Below are positions 1-7,987 of a DNA stretch of 64,000 bases, piece by piece. The notes under the pieces are model-generated. The model was not told the DNA's origin, made no database searches, and saw nothing but the letters and a program-made list of their open reading frames with translations. Source of the stretch: Bosea vestrisii (GTDB taxonomy: Bacteria; Pseudomonadota; Alphaproteobacteria; Rhizobiales; Beijerinckiaceae). Position 1 is the stretch's first letter; each line of letters begins with the position of its first letter. The position numbers were made by a program, and so were the translations under genes. The stretch spans positions 1,426,001-1,490,000 of the forward strand of contig NZ_CP126307.1 in NCBI RefSeq assembly GCF_030144325.1, written 5' to 3'.

Positions 1-1604
1 CCGTCCTGGCAGAGGAATCCAACCGGCCGGTGATCGATCTCGCCGGGGCCGGCAAGGGCTCGCTGAATCCCGGCTCGCTGCTGACCGGATTGATCGCCAA
101 TCTCTACGGTGCCTCCGGGCCGCTGGAGAATTTCTGGGGGCCGCCCAGCCCGGCATGGGAGAAGCGCTTCGGCTCACTCGATCTCTACCTCGCGCGCAAT
201 ATGGGCGAGCTCTATCTCGGCCTGTTGCCGATCCTGCTCGTCGTCGGTGTCGGCATCGTCCGCGGCGCCTTGCTGCGTCGAGAGATCGTCGCTTTGAGCG
301 CCGCCGCGCTGATCGTGCTGGTCTTTGCGCTTGGTCGCTATACGCCGGGCTTTGCCCTGCTTTTCCATTTGCCCGGCATCGATTTCTATCGCCGTCCGGC
401 CGATGCGCTGTTCATCCTCGGCGCGCTGCTCTCGATCCTTGGCGGCTACCTGACCCATCTCGTCCTAACCGATACCGCGCCGCGGCCGCGCCGCTGGCAG
501 ATCGCGCTCGAAATCCTGCTGCTACTGGCGGCTTTTAGTCTCGCGATCTGGCTAGCCTGGACGGTCGGCCGCCTGCATGTCGCCTTCGTGCCACTAGTCA
601 CGGCGGCGCTCTGCCTGATGCTGGTCGCGGGTGCGCTGGTCGCGGCGCGCGGGCTCGCTCTGCAGGGCGCCGGCATGGCCGCGACGATCATTCTCGCCAT
701 CGCCATGGTCGTCGATCTCTCGGTCAACAACGGCCCGAGCGAGTCGACCGCGCTGCCGGCCGAGCACTACGAGGTGCTGCGCGCCGACAGCACCAACGAG
801 ACGATCGCCCTGCTCAAGCGCGAGACGGCCCGCACCGCCGGCCCGGACCGGCGCGACCGCATCGAGCTCGCCGGCATCAACTTCCACTGGCCCAATGCCA
901 GCCTGGTGCACGGGCTCGACAACACGCTGGGCTACAACCCGCTGCGGCTCGGTCTCTATAGCCAGGCGACCGGCGCCGGCGACCATGTCGCCTTGCCCGA
1001 CCAGCGCACCTTCTCGGCGTTGATGCCATCCTACCGCTCCCTGCTCGCCGACATGCTGGGGTTGCGCTTCATCGCGACCGGCGTTCCTGTCGAAGAGATC
1101 GACAAGAAGCTCAAGCCCGGCGACCTCGTTCAGATCGCGCGCACCAAAGACGCCTATGTCTACGAGAACCCGCGCGCCTTGCCGCGCGTGCTCCTCGTCA
1201 CGGAAGCGCAAGCCGCCGATTTCGGCGCCATCCTGAAGAACGGGCAATGGCCCGCCGGCTTCGATCCGCGCCGCACCGTCCTGCTCGACAAGGCGCCGCC
1301 GCCTTTGCCGACCGGCCCGGCCCAGGCAGGAAGCGTCCGCATCCGCAATTACGGCACGACCGAGGTGCTGCTCGACGCCGACGCGCCACGTGGCGGCTTC
1401 GTCGTGCTGAACGATGTCTGGCAGCCCTGGTGGCAGGTCGAGGTCGACGGCAAGCCGGCCGAACTCCTGCGCGCCAACGTCATCTTCCGCGCCGTGCAGG
1501 TACCGCCCGGCCGCTCGACGATCCGCTTCGTCTTCCGCCCGCTCGACGGGCTCTATCACGCGATTGGCGAGCGGATCCGCAAGGCGAACCCGCCGCCGGT
1601 CTGA
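1..1604 (+). CDS. YfhO-like polytopic membrane protein, N-terminus outside window
   Basis: The frame is open from the first bases with no start needed before the window edge, so the N-terminus is cut off and about 533 residues are visible. The first 240 visible residues contain several hydrophobic segments separated by short charged loops; the rest is a soluble domain ending with a WQPWWQVEVDG motif and a beta-rich tail (VPPGRSTIRFVF). That architecture and the late WxPxW motif are typical of the bacterial membrane protein YfhO family (PF09586), membrane proteins linked to glycosylation of envelope polymers in other bacteria. The substrate here is unknown. Its TGA stop (1602-1604) abuts the convergent stop of the HAD gene, with no spacer. 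Family assignment is from motif memory, not a search. Confidence 0.7.
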   Translation, partial: VLAEESNRPVIDLAGAGKGSLNPGSLLTGLIANLYGASGPLENFWGPPSPAWEKRFGSLDLYLARNMGELYLGLLPILLVVGVGIVRGALLRREIVALSAAALIVLVFALGRYTPGFALLFHLPGIDFYRRPADALFILGALLSILGGYLTHLVLTDTAPRPRRWQIALEILLLLAAFSLAIWLAWTVGRLHVAFVPLVTAALCLMLVAGALVAARGLALQGAGMAATIILAIAMVVDLSVNNGPSESTALPAEHYEVLRADSTNETIALLKRETARTAGPDRRDRIELAGINFHWPNASLVHGLDNTLGYNPLRLGLYSQATGAGDHVALPDQRTFSALMPSYRSLLADMLGLRFIATGVPVEEIDKKLKPGDLVQIARTKDAYVYENPRALPRVLLVTEAQAADFGAILKNGQWPAGFDPRRTVLLDKAPPPLPTGPAQAGSVRIRNYGTTEVLLDADAPRGGFVVLNDVWQPWWQVEVDGKPAELLRANVIFRAVQVPPGRSTIRFVFRPLDGLYHAIGERIRKANPPPV

Positions 1605-2465
1605 TCAGCCCAGCGCCGCCATCGCCGCGACCGGCAGCGGCCGGTGCGCCGCCAGCACCCGCGCGAGCCCGTCGGGAACGACGGAGCCATCCCGGATCGT
1701 CTCGTCGCGATGGATGCCGCCGGCGATGAACAGGCTGTCGAAGCCCATCATCTTGGCGCCGGCCAAATCGGTGCGCACCGCATCGCCGATCACCAGCACG
1801 CGGGCGGGGCCGACATCCCGGCCGCCGCGCGCCTCACGGGCCGCTGCGAGCGCAAGATCATAGGCCGGGCGATGTGGTTTGCCGGCCCAGGCGACGTGGC
1901 CGCCGAGCTCCTCGTAGATCGTCGCCAGCGCCCCAGCGCAGGGCAGGAGGTCATGGCCGACATGGACGACGAGGTCGGGGTTACCGCAGATGAAGGGCAG
2001 TTCGCGCTCGGCAAAACGCGACAGCAGCGGCCGGTACTGTTCGGGCTGTTCACGGCGATAATCGTTGAGCTCGGTCGCGACGACGAACTCGGCCTCGGCC
2101 TCGCCGACGAGCTCGATGTCGAAGCCTTCGAACACCGCACGGTCCTCATGCCAGCCTATATGGTAGGCCTTGCGCAGATGCGTCTCTGCGATCAGTGCCC
2201 GCGTCACGTCGCCCGAGGTCACCAGCCGATCCCAGGCGGCGCGCGGCACGCGCTTTTCGTCGAGCACGCCGGCGATCTGCGCCGAGGGCCCCGGCGCGTT
2301 CGAGAGCAGCACCACCGTGCCGCCGCCTTCGCGATAGCGCATCAGGGCATCGCAGGCCGGCCCGAGCGCCAGCACACCGTCATGCACGACGCCCCAGACA
2401 TCGCTGATCAGCACATCATAGCGAGCGAGTAGCGCGCCCGCTTCGATCAGGACTGGAACGCTCAT
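1605..2465 (-). CDS. HAD-IIA family hydrolase (TIGR01459-type)
   Basis: A 286-residue HAD superfamily protein. The nucleophile motif is near residue 20 (ISDVWGVVHDG), motif II is LLSNAP near residue 55, and the C-terminal acid motif is VLVIGDAVRTDLAGAKMMG near residues 220-240. The large C2 cap insertion between motifs II and III marks subclass IIA, the group of p-nitrophenyl phosphatase/NagD-like enzymes. The true substrate is unknown but is probably a small phosphorylated metabolite. The start codon overlaps the stop of the upstream PfkB-type kinase by 4 bp (ATGA), so the two are almost certainly translationally coupled; a sugar kinase with a phosphatase suggests a sugar-phosphate pathway or a repair pair. 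Confidence 0.85.
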   Translation of the reverse strand: MSVPVLIEAGALLARYDVLISDVWGVVHDGVLALGPACDALMRYREGGGTVVLLSNAPGPSAQIAGVLDEKRVPRAAWDRLVTSGDVTRALIAETHLRKAYHIGWHEDRAVFEGFDIELVGEAEAEFVVATELNDYRREQPEQYRPLLSRFAERELPFICGNPDLVVHVGHDLLPCAGALATIYEELGGHVAWAGKPHRPAYDLALAAAREARGGRDVGPARVLVIGDAVRTDLAGAKMMGFDSLFIAGGIHRDETIRDGSVVPDGLARVLAAHRPLPVAAMAALG

Positions 2466-3394
2466 GCTCGGCTAGCCATTTCCTGCGCGATCCGCGCCTC
2501 GACCTCGGCCCGGCGCGGCAGCGGCGCTACAGCGCCGTACCCTTGCGTCGACAGTGCCGCCGCGACATTGGCATAGGCGCCGGCCGCGAAGGCGTCGCCG
2601 GTGCGGATGTATTCGGCGAGGAAAGCGCCATCATAGCAATCGCCGGCGCCGGTCGCGTCGATCGCGTCGACCTTGATCGGCACGAAGCGCTGGCGGCTGG
2701 AAGGCGTCGCCACCAGCGAGCCCTCATGGCCGAGCGTCAGCGCCACGACCCTGGCGCCAAGCTTGAGGTAGAAATCGACGATCGCGTCGGGCTGTTCCAG
2801 CCCAGTCAGCAGCTTGGCGTCGCCGTCGCCCGGCAAGACGATGTCGGCCATCCCGCAGGCGGCATGGATGATCGCCCGCGCCCGTGTCAGCGGCCAGAGC
2901 TTCAGCCTGAGATTGGTATCGTAGGCTGTCAGCACGCCGTTCTCGCGCGCCGTCGCGAAAGCCTCGAACACCGCATCGCAGGCGCTCGCCGAGATCGCCT
3001 GGCTGATGCCGGAAGCCTGGATCACCTTGGCCGAAGCGATAAGATCCCTAGGCAATTGCGCCGGGCCATAGAGGGCAGCAGCCGAGCCGGCACGCACATA
3101 GGAGAAGACGTGGCCCTGCGGCCCATGGGAAACGAAATAAAGCCCGGTCGACGCCGAGGGATGCGTCGAGACATGGGTGTCGTCGACACCTTCTTCAGCC
3201 CACAGCGTCCGGAAGGAACGGCCCGGCTCGTCATCGCCCAACGCGCCGATATAGGCGACCTTTGCCCCCTGCCGCGCCGCCGCGATCGCGCAGTTGGAGG
3301 TGTCGCCGCCTTGGCCGAAGCGATAGGCGCCGGTCTCGCCCCGCGTCGCGTTGAACTCGCCGAGAGGCTCGCCGATACAAACGATGTCCGTCAT
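2462..3394 (-). CDS. PfkB-family sugar kinase (2-keto-3-deoxygluconate kinase-like)
   Basis: About 310 residues with the ribokinase/PfkB fold. The N-terminal GGDTSNCAIAAARQG region is the first PfkB signature and DATGAGDCYDGAF near residue 255 is the second, carrying the anion hole and the catalytic Asp. The sequence resembles 2-keto-3-deoxygluconate kinases most, but the sugar cannot be read from sequence alone. Two adjacent ATG codons (3397 and 3394) are possible; the second gives the conventional MTDIVCIGEP start. It is first in a two-gene operon with the HAD phosphatase (4-bp overlap). Catalysis would be ATP-dependent phosphorylation of a sugar acid in the cytoplasm. Confidence 0.8.
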   Translation of the reverse strand: MTDIVCIGEPLGEFNATRGETGAYRFGQGGDTSNCAIAAARQGAKVAYIGALGDDEPGRSFRTLWAEEGVDDTHVSTHPSASTGLYFVSHGPQGHVFSYVRAGSAAALYGPAQLPRDLIASAKVIQASGISQAISASACDAVFEAFATARENGVLTAYDTNLRLKLWPLTRARAIIHAACGMADIVLPGDGDAKLLTGLEQPDAIVDFYLKLGARVVALTLGHEGSLVATPSSRQRFVPIKVDAIDATGAGDCYDGAFLAEYIRTGDAFAAGAYANVAAALSTQGYGAVAPLPRRAEVEARIAQEMASRA

Positions 3395-3484
3395 CATCCC
3401 AACCGAAACCGCCGGCCGCAAGCGCGACCCGGTCCTCCCTAGAACATGTTCGGCAAAACTGGAAAGGCCCTGCCGGGCAGGCGC

Positions 3485-4732
3485 CTATTCCGCCGCCTCG
3501 CGGCTTTCCGATGCAACCAGCAGAGCATCGGCCAGCCGAACGATCTCCTGACGCAAGGCCGCTTCACCGGGCACCTTGCCACCGCTCTGCTTGCGCAAGG
3601 CCGCAAGCTCACGCTTGAGGCCGGCCCGGTCGGTCCGCGCCTGATCGCGGGCGCCCTGGACGGTGCCCAGCTCGGCATGGAGCGCTTCGACCGTCTCGTC
3701 TCGTTCGCGCAAGGCGTCGCGGTGAGCCGCCGCATCGCTGGCCAGCTGTCCCTTCAAGCGGGCTTCGGCCGCAACGGCGGCTTCGATCTTGTCTTCCAGC
3801 ACCTTGATCTGGGCCAGCGCCTCGGCGTGCTCCACGGATGCCTGCGTCACGGCCGCCTCCTGTCGTGCGATCTCAGCGCCGAGCTTGACGGCGCTCGCAT
3901 CGGCAGCTCGCGTCGCTGCCTCGGCCTCGGTCGCGCGCGTCGAAAGAGCGTCAGCGCGTAGCCTCTCGCTGTCGCGGTCCAGCTTCATGGCAGAGTGGCT
4001 CGCGCGCGCTTCGGCGAGCGCCGACTCGGCCATCGTCAACCGCGCCGACAGGTCGTCCCGCTCAGCGTCCAGCGTCAGCCGCAATGTGCCTGCCTCGATC
4101 AGTGCGACCCGTTGGCCGTCGGTTTCGCCGCGCAGCACCGTGAGCGCCTGGTCGCGTTCGGCGAGCGTGGTTTCGAGCTGGGTGTGAAGCGCCCGCAGCT
4201 CGGCGAGGTCCTGGTTGCGCGCCGCCAGATCGGCAGAGCTGCCGCTGAGCGCCTGGCGGGTCTCGGAAAGCTGCGCCTCGATGGCAGCAAGATCAGCGAT
4301 GCGGGTCGAAAGCGTCGCCTGCGTCGTCTGATGCCCGGTGCTCTCCCCGGCCAGCGCCTCGCGTGTCTCCGCGAGTTCCTGCGTCGCCTGCCGCAGCTCC
4401 GTTTCGAGGTCAGCGATCTTCTGCCGTCGCTCGATCAGGTCGGTTTCGAGCCGGCTTATCGTCATGTCGCGCCGGCCGAGCTCGCTCATCGCGCCGGCCT
4501 TCGCGGCAAAGCCACTCTCGGCCCTCTGCTCCAGCGCCCGCTCGCGGATCGCCTGCTCTGCGCGCAAATGGTCGCGGTCTGCAGCGATTTCGGCGAGCGA
4601 CAGCGGAAACGCGGCCTCGGCTCGCCGCCGCGCCAGCCGGTCGGCCCGGCGGCTCAGAGCCGGCAGCGCCGTGAGGGCGAGCAGGCTAGCCGACAGAAAG
4701 CCGAGCGCAACGAGCATGACGGCTTCAATCAA
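3485..4732 (-). CDS. Membrane-anchored coiled-coil protein, unknown function
   Basis: A 415-residue protein of uncertain role. Residues about 5-27 form one transmembrane helix (VMLVALGFLSASLLALTALP), followed by an Arg-rich stretch (RRADRLARRRAEAAF) that predicts a cytoplasmic body by the positive-inside rule. Nearly all of the remaining 380 residues are low-hydrophobicity, Ala/Glu/Leu/Arg-rich heptad sequence, a long coiled coil. There are no catalytic motifs. Proteins with this one-TM plus coiled-coil plan are common in Hyphomicrobiales next to housekeeping genes and may act as scaffolds or septal/envelope adaptors; that is inference. It stands alone, between the kinase/phosphatase pair and the EipA-like gene, all on the minus strand. 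Confidence 0.75.
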   Translation of the reverse strand: MIEAVMLVALGFLSASLLALTALPALSRRADRLARRRAEAAFPLSLAEIAADRDHLRAEQAIRERALEQRAESGFAAKAGAMSELGRRDMTISRLETDLIERRQKIADLETELRQATQELAETREALAGESTGHQTTQATLSTRIADLAAIEAQLSETRQALSGSSADLAARNQDLAELRALHTQLETTLAERDQALTVLRGETDGQRVALIEAGTLRLTLDAERDDLSARLTMAESALAEARASHSAMKLDRDSERLRADALSTRATEAEAATRAADASAVKLGAEIARQEAAVTQASVEHAEALAQIKVLEDKIEAAVAAEARLKGQLASDAAAHRDALRERDETVEALHAELGTVQGARDQARTDRAGLKRELAALRKQSGGKVPGEAALRQEIVRLADALLVASESREAAE

Positions 4733-4818
4733 GGCGGAACGGCTCCCGTGTCTGCGATCAGCCCGATGTCAGGCTGCCATGCCTTGCAAGATAAGACCAG
4801 CGGCGCCGAATTATCAGA

Positions 4819-5391
4819 TCAGAACGGGTTCCAGGTCGCCTGCGGCGTGAACTTCAGATAGCCGAGGTTGACGCCAAGCCGCCAGCCGACACCGGTCCGG
4901 ATCGGCACGACCGTCACGCCTCCGGCCGTCAGCGCGGTGAAGCCGAAGCCGCCGACGAAATAGACCGAACCGTCGACTCCGCCGAAACGCTGATAGAGCG
5001 CGCCCACGCTCGGCAGATTGTAGATCAGCATCATGGTGCGGGCGCCGTCGCCGCCGAAATCGAAGCCGACGGAGGGGCCTTGCCAGTACACCTTGCGGTC
5101 GCCCGCATTACGGGTGAACAGCGTGCCCTCGCCAAAACGCAGCCCACCGACGAAAGCACCGGACGCTTCCTGGCCGAGGACATAGCCGTTCGGCTCGCCC
5201 CAGCGACGCACCGCCTCCTCGATCGTCAGGGCAAGACCGCGCGAGACATTGCCGAAGAACTGATGGCCGGAGGTAACCAGCTCGTTCTGTGAAAAGGAGC
5301 GCTCGTTCTGCTGCGCGGCGGCGGGACCGGCGGCCAGGCCTGCGCCGAGCAGCAGCGCGCTGGCGAACAGGGTGCGGCGGGTATGGTTCAT
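4819..5391 (-). CDS. DUF1134 / EipA-family periplasmic protein
   Basis: A 190-residue secreted protein. The start at 5391 gives a signal peptide with a twin-Arg start (NHTRRTLFASALLLGAGLAA) and an Ala-x-Ala cleavage site before QQNERSF. The mature part contains GLRFGEGTL, the QGPSVGFDFGGDGARTMMLIYNL core and a glycine-rich beta sandwich, matching the DUF1134 family. The best studied member is Brucella EipA, a small periplasmic beta-barrel needed for cell-envelope integrity and linked genetically to O-polysaccharide synthesis; that role is carried over by homology. An in-frame extension to 5724 exists, but it lacks signal-peptide character and is not used here. Confidence 0.85.
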   Translation of the reverse strand: MNHTRRTLFASALLLGAGLAAGPAAAQQNERSFSQNELVTSGHQFFGNVSRGLALTIEEAVRRWGEPNGYVLGQEASGAFVGGLRFGEGTLFTRNAGDRKVYWQGPSVGFDFGGDGARTMMLIYNLPSVGALYQRFGGVDGSVYFVGGFGFTALTAGGVTVVPIRTGVGWRLGVNLGYLKFTPQATWNPF

Positions 5392-5572
5392 CTCATCGTC
5401 TCCAGGCAAGCGCCGGGCATGGGCATTCGGCCTCCTGCCGGGTGGCGTCGACGGTGGGTCGTGCGAATCCTCGTGACCACGGTAACCTCCTGGATACGCT
5501 GTATGTGTATCCAAGCGGTGAACTGCGGCGCAGAACGCGCCGTGACGCGACTTGAGCCAAGGATTGGTGTCG

Positions 5573-6091
5573 ATGAAGGCCGCAGCAAGGCATGCCGGGA
5601 TTGTGCTCGCCGGCATCGGATTAAGCTGTGCGCTTCCGTTCGCGGCCGTAGCGAGTCGGGCGTCAGCCCTGCCCCCGGGCCTGCCGCAAATGCCTAGCCT
5701 CGGCGAGAGCATGCAGCGCGACAATCGTTCGGGCTTTGCGCTCTCCGGCTTCGATCCCGTCGCCTATTTCCTGAACGACGCCGCAGTGCCGGGGCTACCC
5801 GATTACGAACTGATCTCCGACGGAACGGTCTGGCGCTTCGCGAGCGCCGCCAATCGGGACGCCTTTCGGGAAGCGCCGGAGGTCTATACCCCACGCTTCG
5901 GCGGCTTTGATGCCAGCGGTGTCGCGGAAGGACGCGCGGTCGATGCCGACCCGCGCCGTTTCGCCGTTATCGGATCACGTCTCTATTTCTTCCGCAGCGA
6001 CGAGAATCGCCAGCGCTTCCTCGCCGAGGCGACGTTGCGGGTGAAAGCCCAGGAACGCTGGTCAGCGGTGACCACATTGATCGCACGCTGA
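5573..6091 (+). CDS. Secreted YHS-domain protein
   Basis: A 172-residue protein with an N-terminal signal peptide (hydrophobic core at residues about 8-28, ending near ALPFAAVAS). The mature region carries the YHS domain signature: SGFDPVAYF, then DYELISDGTVWRFASAANRDAF and YTPRFGGFDASG. YHS proteins of this type are found across Alphaproteobacteria and are thought to bind metal or act in metal/redox stress, but no reaction is established. The ATG at 5573 is chosen because it begins directly before the signal peptide and has an AAGGA-like ribosome site about 10 bases upstream; an in-frame start at 5552 is less likely. It is divergent from the EipA-like gene. Confidence 0.8.
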   Translation: MKAAARHAGIVLAGIGLSCALPFAAVASRASALPPGLPQMPSLGESMQRDNRSGFALSGFDPVAYFLNDAAVPGLPDYELISDGTVWRFASAANRDAFREAPEVYTPRFGGFDASGVAEGRAVDADPRRFAVIGSRLYFFRSDENRQRFLAEATLRVKAQERWSAVTTLIAR

Positions 6092-6109
6092 AGGCGTGCA
6101 AGGGCCGGT

Positions 6110-6952
6110 TCAGCAGCGGCAGGTCGCCGCCTTCTCGATCGCGAGCCTAGCCAGTCTCTCACAGCTCGCAGCGACGAAAGGCGGATTGCGGAAATCGCGA
6201 TCGGCATTGCCGTAAACAGGCTTTTCGCCGTCGAGGGTCAAAAGCACACCGCCGGCAGCCGCAAGGATCGCATCGCCGGCGGCGATGTCCCATTCCATCG
6301 TGGTGCCGCCGCGCACATGCAGGTCGGCCTCGCCGCTGGCGATAAGCCCGAACTTCACGGCCGAAGACACCGGCGCGCCCTCCCCCTTCGCGAGCGCAGT
6401 CGCAACCCCGGCACTGACCGTATCTCCGTGGAAGCGGCTCACCAGCATCCGCGGCCCGTCTGTCGGCTCCGTGCGGACATGGACTTCGCACGCTGCGCCC
6501 AGCGGCGCCGCGTCTGCGTCCAATGCCTGCGCGAAGCTCCGGTCTCCACCATACCAGAGCCGGCCTATGGCCGGGGCGGCGATCGCCCCGGCGAGCGGCC
6601 GCCCATCGTGGATCACGGCGATGGCGACGCAATAGCTGTCGCCGGAGGCCAGGAACTCACGCGTGCCATCGAGCGGATCTAAAAGAATGAAGACCGAAGC
6701 TGGCGCCACTTCGCCGACGCTTTCCTCGCTGACCACCGGAAAGCCGGGCAGCAACTCGGCCAGCGCCTGCTTCGCGGCGAAATCCGCAGCGAGGTCGGCA
6801 GAGCAGACCGGCGAGCCGTCCGCCTTGAGCCTGACATCGCGCGCCGCCCGCTTCGCCAGCAAGACCGCAGCCGTGCGCCGCGCCGCCTCGCCGAGCGAGC
6901 GTGCAAGCCCGTCCCGGTCGGTCAGACGAGGATCGTCGTGAGCGATGGTCAT
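6110..6952 (-). CDS. cysQ: 3'(2'),5'-bisphosphate nucleotidase CysQ
   Basis: A 280-residue inositol monophosphatase-fold enzyme. The metal-binding and catalytic motifs are present in order: VVSEES near residue 75, LDPLDGTREF near residue 92 and TTMEWDIAAGDAILAAAGG near residue 220. The order and the DPLDGTREF wording favour CysQ over SuhB. CysQ removes the 3'-phosphate from PAP (adenosine 3',5'-bisphosphate), the by-product of sulfate assimilation, in a Mg-dependent reaction that Li+ inhibits. The gene is monocistronic here and convergent with the YHS gene. No sulfate-assimilation genes lie nearby. Confidence 0.85.
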   Translation of the reverse strand: MTIAHDDPRLTDRDGLARSLGEAARRTAAVLLAKRAARDVRLKADGSPVCSADLAADFAAKQALAELLPGFPVVSEESVGEVAPASVFILLDPLDGTREFLASGDSYCVAIAVIHDGRPLAGAIAAPAIGRLWYGGDRSFAQALDADAAPLGAACEVHVRTEPTDGPRMLVSRFHGDTVSAGVATALAKGEGAPVSSAVKFGLIASGEADLHVRGGTTMEWDIAAGDAILAAAGGVLLTLDGEKPVYGNADRDFRNPPFVAASCERLARLAIEKAATCRC

Positions 6953-7225
6953 GTCCCGAACCAGTCTCGCCGGCGCCGTATGCCATGCAGTGCGAATGCC
7001 GGGCGGCGCCTCCGGCGGTCTCGTTCTGCTAGATAGTGCATGGCGTACTAAAGAAAAAGCCGGCTCGCCTTCTGGCAGCCATCTTGCGCCGGCATGCCGG
7101 AGCGGGACGTTCCGACCGTGATACTCTCGCGGCTATGGTTAACCAGCTGCAAACCAGCGTAGCGCATGCTGCACCATCACATTGGGCGCGTACCGCCCTG
7201 ATTCTCTTGATCGCAGGACCGGATC

Positions 7226-7864
7226 ATGACCGCCATCTCGCTCGAGCCGCTCGATCTGGCCGCGCTTCTTTGCAGCCGCGTTTGCCATGATGTGATCAGT
7301 CCGGTCGGCGCGATCGTCAACGCGCTCGAAGTGCTCGAGGAAGACGACCCCTCGATGAAGGATTTCGCGCTCGACCTGATCAAGAAGAGCGCGCGCAATG
7401 CCTCCGCCCGCCTGCAATTCGCGCGGCTCGCCTTCGGCGCGGCCGGCTCGGCCGGCGCGATGATCGATCTCGGCGATGCCGGCGCCGTCGCCAACGGCTT
7501 TCTCAACGACGAGAAACTGTCGCTCGACTGGGAGGCGCCGCGTGCCCTCCTGCCGAAGAATCAGGTCAAGCTGGTGCTCAACCTGCTTGTTCTGGCGACG
7601 CAGGCGATCCCGCGCGGCGGCAAGATCACGTCCCGAGCCACCGTCACCGGCGAGCAGGGTAGCTTCGCCATCACCGCGACGGGCTCGCATGCGCGCATTC
7701 CCGCCCATGTCGAGGAGTTGATTGCCGGGCGCTCCGAAAGCGGCGTCATCGACGCTCATGCGGTCCAGCCACTTTATACCGGCCTGGTCGCCCGCGCCGC
7801 CGGGATGAAGATCGCCTTCGCGATCGACGGCGATACCGTCAGCATCAATGCGGAAGCGGCCTGA
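7226..7864 (+). CDS. chpT: Histidine phosphotransferase ChpT
   Basis: A 212-residue protein. The dimerisation/phosphotransfer helix carries the phospho-accepting His in VCHDVISPVGAIVNALEVLEE (His near residue 21), which matches the ChpT signature. The C-terminal half is a degenerate HATPase-like domain without ATP-binding boxes, as expected for this family. ChpT relays phosphate from the hybrid kinase CckA to CtrA and CpdR in alphaproteobacterial cell-cycle control. Its position just upstream of the che operon and 6 kb from ctrA is a recurrent arrangement in Hyphomicrobiales. The preceding 273-bp gap contains a GTTAAC motif at 7138-7143 but no convincing promoter could be named. Confidence 0.9.
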   Translation: MTAISLEPLDLAALLCSRVCHDVISPVGAIVNALEVLEEDDPSMKDFALDLIKKSARNASARLQFARLAFGAAGSAGAMIDLGDAGAVANGFLNDEKLSLDWEAPRALLPKNQVKLVLNLLVLATQAIPRGGKITSRATVTGEQGSFAITATGSHARIPAHVEELIAGRSESGVIDAHAVQPLYTGLVARAAGMKIAFAIDGDTVSINAEAA

Positions 7865-7987
7865 GCGCCAGAAAAACAGCTTTTGGCTAATGTAATATTG
7901 TGCGGTTTCCGCTCGCTCTCAACTGATCATAAACCCTTGCACCGCACTATCCGGAGCAAATCCGTGATGTAAGTGAGCAGTCCGTGC

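Noticed and set aside
3444..3463. Third copy of the CCGCAAAAGTGG-type repeat
   Set aside because: Only a partial match (ACATGTTCGGCAAAACTGG) without a second arm; too degenerate to call.
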